Positions 5,623 through 9,713 of a stretch of 9,713 bases of DNA are shown piece after piece. The DNA comes from an uncultured Candidatus Saccharibacteria bacterium (GTDB lineage Bacteria > Patescibacteriota > Saccharimonadia > Saccharimonadales > Saccharimonadaceae). Every line of letters begins with the position of its first letter. Positions within the stretch are counted from its first letter, which is position 1. The notes under the pieces are model-generated. The model was given only the letters and a program-made list of their open reading frames with translations. It did no database searches and was not told where the DNA came from. The stretch spans positions 1 through 9,713 of the forward strand of contig CANEKB010000037.1 in assembly GCA_947427985.1 (NCBI GenBank). The letters are read 5' to 3'. A program made the position numbers and the translations under genes.

Positions 5623-8600
5623 CTTATTAAAACACGAGTGTTATTATTGAGGTAACGTAAACGCACATTCAAAAAACGATCAGTAACCGAAGGATCTGAC
5701 AATACCAAATCTAATTTTTGGTGGGCGATAGAGGATTTGAACCTCTGACCTCGTCTACGTCAAAGACGCGCTCTAATAAAAAACAGATCCGATACGGGGC
5801 CTGTTTTTTATTCCCATCGGGGCTATCAATTTTCTGCTTGATAGCTTCGTAGAAATAATAAACGACTACGACTGCCCAAAGTTTATGAATTTTAACAATT
5901 AGGTTTCGGACGATAGATAAAGATTCGTGCCCCAAACCGACCCTTGAAGTAATAGATAAAGCGGGTCAGGCAGCGGGGACGGACTAACAAGATCTATCCA
6001 TCCGTAGGTATTGCCCGGGGCGTAAATTGCGGTTACGATAAGACCGTAAAGCACTTTCTATACATCTAGCCCAAAACGTAAAGCTCTAATAGGTGGGGCA
6101 TAGCCCCTTCCTTTTACCCCCTAGATTGCTCTTATGTGGCTAGCCCTATCAGGCACTACCTGCAGATGGATAGATCAAATAAAAAGGAGCAAAAAATGAA
6201 AAAAGTAATTAGCTGGATTCTAGTAATCCCAGCATTGATAATAATTTGTTCGGAATTTCAAAGCTTGAATCTAGAATGGTTTAGATTTCTCGCGATTCTA
6301 ATTTTAATCGGAGTGGCCTTCTTGAATCATGCTTTTGGGCCCGAGCAAATACCAAATAGGAGATTAAAAAATGAAACTAACTATCAAAGATACGTCGCAC
6401 GCTACGGTTGTGCCTGTGTGGAAAAATGTTGCGCCAAAAGCGCCACAAAATTGTAAGACTGGGGGTAGGGATGAGTAAGATTAAGAACCATCTAATTGAT
6501 ATCTATGGCGAGGACTGGACTGGGCGGCTACAAGATATTGCCGCCAAAAGGGGGCTAAATGACAGAGGCTAAAAACTTGTCCGCCAAGATTGCGCTTATC
6601 GCAAAAGAAATTGGAGCGATCGCGAAAGGTGGCAAAAACGAACAACAGGGCTACGCATTTATTGAGTATGCCCAAGTAGCCGCAAAGGCACGTGAATTAC
6701 AGGCAAAACATGGAATAGCAATCGTACCAACGATTAAATCTTATGAGTCGACCGAGGTTAGGAACAAGTATGGGAATCTCGGTTATCATTATCTGATTAA
6801 GCTGAATTTTACTGTGATAAATGTTGATGATCAGAATGATCAGATCGTGGTGGATTGGATAGGTGAGGCGACTGATTTCGGCGACAAAGGCATAAACAAA
6901 GCTGTCACATCCGGGGTTAAATATTTCATGATGCGACTCTACAACATTTCCGAAAAAGGCGAAAAAGAGGCGGATAATATTACGCCGGACCCGATTGTTG
7001 ATAATGCCTCGGCTCCAAAGCCAGCTTTGAAATCATGCTCGAAGCGGAAAGTCGATTGGAAAAAAGTCAACGAGATTAAGGCAAATGTTAAGGAGTTCGA
7101 CGATATTAAGGCGCTTCAGAAATACTGGAAAGAGCTAAAGCTGAGCGAAGAATACGTGAAGATCCTAAAGCCTTGTTTCTCCGTACGAAAGAAAGAGCTT
7201 ATGCCGGATGAGGAGAGCGAAAGTGCAGACTAAAGAAGCTAAGCCTACTAACGCGCAGTGGCGATGTCTCTACCATGATTTTTACTTATGGGGTATCGGC
7301 TCGGATAATGCCGCGTGGTATATCAACTACTTGAAGCAGTCTTCTTTCACGAAGAGACAAGCGTCAGAGGAAATTTCGCGTCTCTACGAGCTTAAGCAAA
7401 AGCGTCAGTTCTCACTGCTGAAGCCAAAGAACTGGGAAGATATTAAACCTGATGAGGAGACTCTGCGCAAATTCCTTGAAGAGCGCGAAAGGAGACGCAA
7501 TGGAGTTAATAAATAGAAATAACCATGCAATATATCACGTCTCTACTGTAGAGGATGATGGCGGATTCTATATCTATGCACAACCTAATAATCATAACGT
7601 CAGCAGTTTTTATATGCATTACCACTCGCTAGAAGAATTTTGCGAGGACTGGGACGATATCTAATCGATTAGGGGCGCTAGTAGCATAAAGCTTCTGTAG
7701 ACGTTCAGAAGTAGCACTAGCCGCTTAGACCGCGCCCCTAACTTTTGGAGAGATAAACCCCGGTGGGTTTGCTTCTCTCATAAGGAAGCCGTGGTGAGTT
7801 CGACTCTCACCTCTCCAACCAGCGCTCTAGCGCTATCATCAATTCGAGAATAAAGGTGTTTTTTCATTTTCCACGCTCCGTAAACCGAGATTGGTGGTAG
7901 CACTAGAGCGCTCGGAATTGAGCGTTCATAAAAAATAACGGAGGTAAAAAATGTCAGGAACAAAATCCGGCGGCCTCAAGGCTGCACAAACTAATCGCCT
8001 CAAATATGGCGACGATTATTACAGTCGCATGGGCCGCAAGGGTGGTCAGATGGGTCATACGGGCGGTTTCGCCGCTAACCCCGCGTTTGCACGTATTGCT
8101 GGCGCAAAGGGTGGTCGTATTTCTCGTCGTGGACCAGCAAAAAAGTAAATAGATTTAGGTAAAACGGAGGTAAAAATGAGAGTTTTATACGAATACGGTA
8201 ATAAGCGAGTAGACATCAAGACGCCAATTTCTATGCGACAAAAAGTCGACGAGACGCCCGAGATGCTAGCTCAGCTAATCAACGAGGCACTGGGCGCACT
8301 CGGTTTTGATATCAAGCAGAAAAAGGCTGACTTTGATGTAATCGTCAAAGAGCTAAGTAGGAGAGCTAAGTAATGGAGTTTATTGTTTTAGCCCTGGCGT
8401 TCATCGGAGTGACAATAATAATCGGCACGGTAAGGGGGGCATAATGTCTGAGTCAGATTTGCAAATCCAAGTTGCTGATTATCTGCGACTACAATATCCG
8501 GATGTGATGTTTCATAGCGACTTTGGGAGCGGAATTAAACTCACTCCCGGACAAGCGGCGAAGCAGAAACGGCAGAATGGTGGACGGAGAGCATGGCCGG

Positions 8601-9713
8601 ATATGTTTATTGCGGAGCCTTCAAATATTGATGCTGACTTTCCAAAAAGTATGTGGAACGGCTATTACGATGATAGGTTGAATGTCTTCGTAAGTCATGG
8701 CCTCTTTCTCGAACTCAAAAAAGACAGCACGCGGCTCAAGAAAAAGAACGGTGAGTGGACGACAGAACATATCGCTAAACAGGCGGAAGTGCTTCAGAAA
8801 CTACGAGAACGAGGCTACTGTGCCGAGTTTGGCGTTGGTTTTGACGAGGCAAAGGAAATAATTGATGAATACTTAGGAGGTTAAAAATGATGCAATTTAT
8901 TGGCGGGGTATTGGCTGGGTCGGTAGTGACCTTCCTACTCCTCATGGTCATAGGGCTGGCCGCAAACATTAAAGACAATTAACTGAAAGACAAAATGTCA
9001 AACTTTAGCACCTTAAAACCATTTGCAGGTAAAAATATTACAGACTATCCAAGACGCTATCGCGTCGGCGAGGATGTGCTCGTGATATTTTACTCCAAAG
9101 ATCGGATTTATATCCGAAACCTAACGACTGATTATTGGCGGGTCTATCACCGCTGGGCACAGATCAGAGGCACTTATAAAATTTGGAAGCGCTTCCGAGA
9201 CGCGCTTAGGCGCCGCAGAAAACTCACTGACCAAGATATTTATAATCTAGCGTTCAAGTATGAGATTGACTGCTCTAGTTGCCATGCGCCGCCAATAATC
9301 GACGACACCTATATGAATATGGAGGATTGAGTGAAACAAGACGACCGCCAATATATCTTGGTACAACTTTCTGTCGCAGAGCTTCGTTACCTAAGGAGCA
9401 TAATGTTTCTTTATCATGGGCACGCAAGCAAGATGAGCGCAGGACAAGCGCGATTAGCGAATAAATTAACAGGCCTCTTGGAGGCGAAAGGAACAAAATG
9501 AGTAACGAAAACACAATACAGATCAAGCACAGTTCATCTGGCACCGTGCTGTTTAAACATAGCAAAGAGAATAACACGCTCAGTGATACGCTAGAGGAGG
9601 CAGTCAGGTACGATGCCGACTTGTGCGATGCCGACTTGTGCGATGCCGACTTGTGCGATGCCAACTTGCGCGGTGCCAACTTGCGCGGTGCCAACTTGCG
9701 CGGTGCCAACTTG

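Overview
The window looks like part of a temperate double-stranded DNA phage genome in its unintegrated or circular form. It runs from the end of the late (structural and lysis) genes, through a regulatory and integration region, into an early recombination and accessory operon. Evidence for a phage: a Mu gpF-like head morphogenesis C-terminus, a Com-like zinc ribbon, a structural protein, a CHAP+LysM endolysin with a holin-like neighbour, a complete tyrosine integrase beside a partial tRNA gene (attP), an ERF-type single-strand annealing protein and a VRR-NUC nuclease. TGA, TAA and TAG all act as stops. Shine-Dalgarno sequences are strong (GGAGG type). The lysis genes suggest a host with one membrane and accessible peptidoglycan (Gram-positive-like, or possibly Patescibacteria/Saccharibacteria). 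The host guess is inference only.

Layout. 2-3171 (+): tightly packed late genes: head morphogenesis (5' cut), Com-like, a tail/appendage-like structural protein, endolysin, holin-like. 3176-3608 (-): a small convergent operon with its own promoter, encoding a 22-aa and a 68-aa basic protein. 3609-4122: mostly non-coding, with a minus-strand promoter (4037-4066), a roughly 170-nt structured RNA ending in an intrinsic terminator (3861-3895), and several dyads. 4123-5622 (+): a near-consensus promoter, a structured leader holding small ORFs, and the integrase. 5719-5777: the 3' part of a tRNA-Val(GAC) gene, read as the attP core, next to a bidirectional terminator. 5844-6195: a gene-free stretch with short repeats. 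6196-9713 (+): early operon with small membrane peptides, ERF, two small hypotheticals, a tRNA(CAT) between two strongly structured elements, a KGG-type protein, VRR-NUC, more small ORFs and a pentapeptide-repeat protein cut by the window end.

How it may work together. Int recombines the tRNA-Val-type attP with a host tRNA gene. ERF and VRR-NUC form a recombination/replication module. Endolysin and holin lyse the host. The least ordinary part is the 3.5-5.85 kb control region. Two strong divergent promoters are flanked by dyads. The minus transcript has attenuator-like, mutually exclusive stems. A perfect 25-bp inverted repeat begins at the predicted start of the integrase transcript and recurs, inverted, 1.6 kb away beyond attP and the terminator. 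No CI-like repressor is visible in the window.
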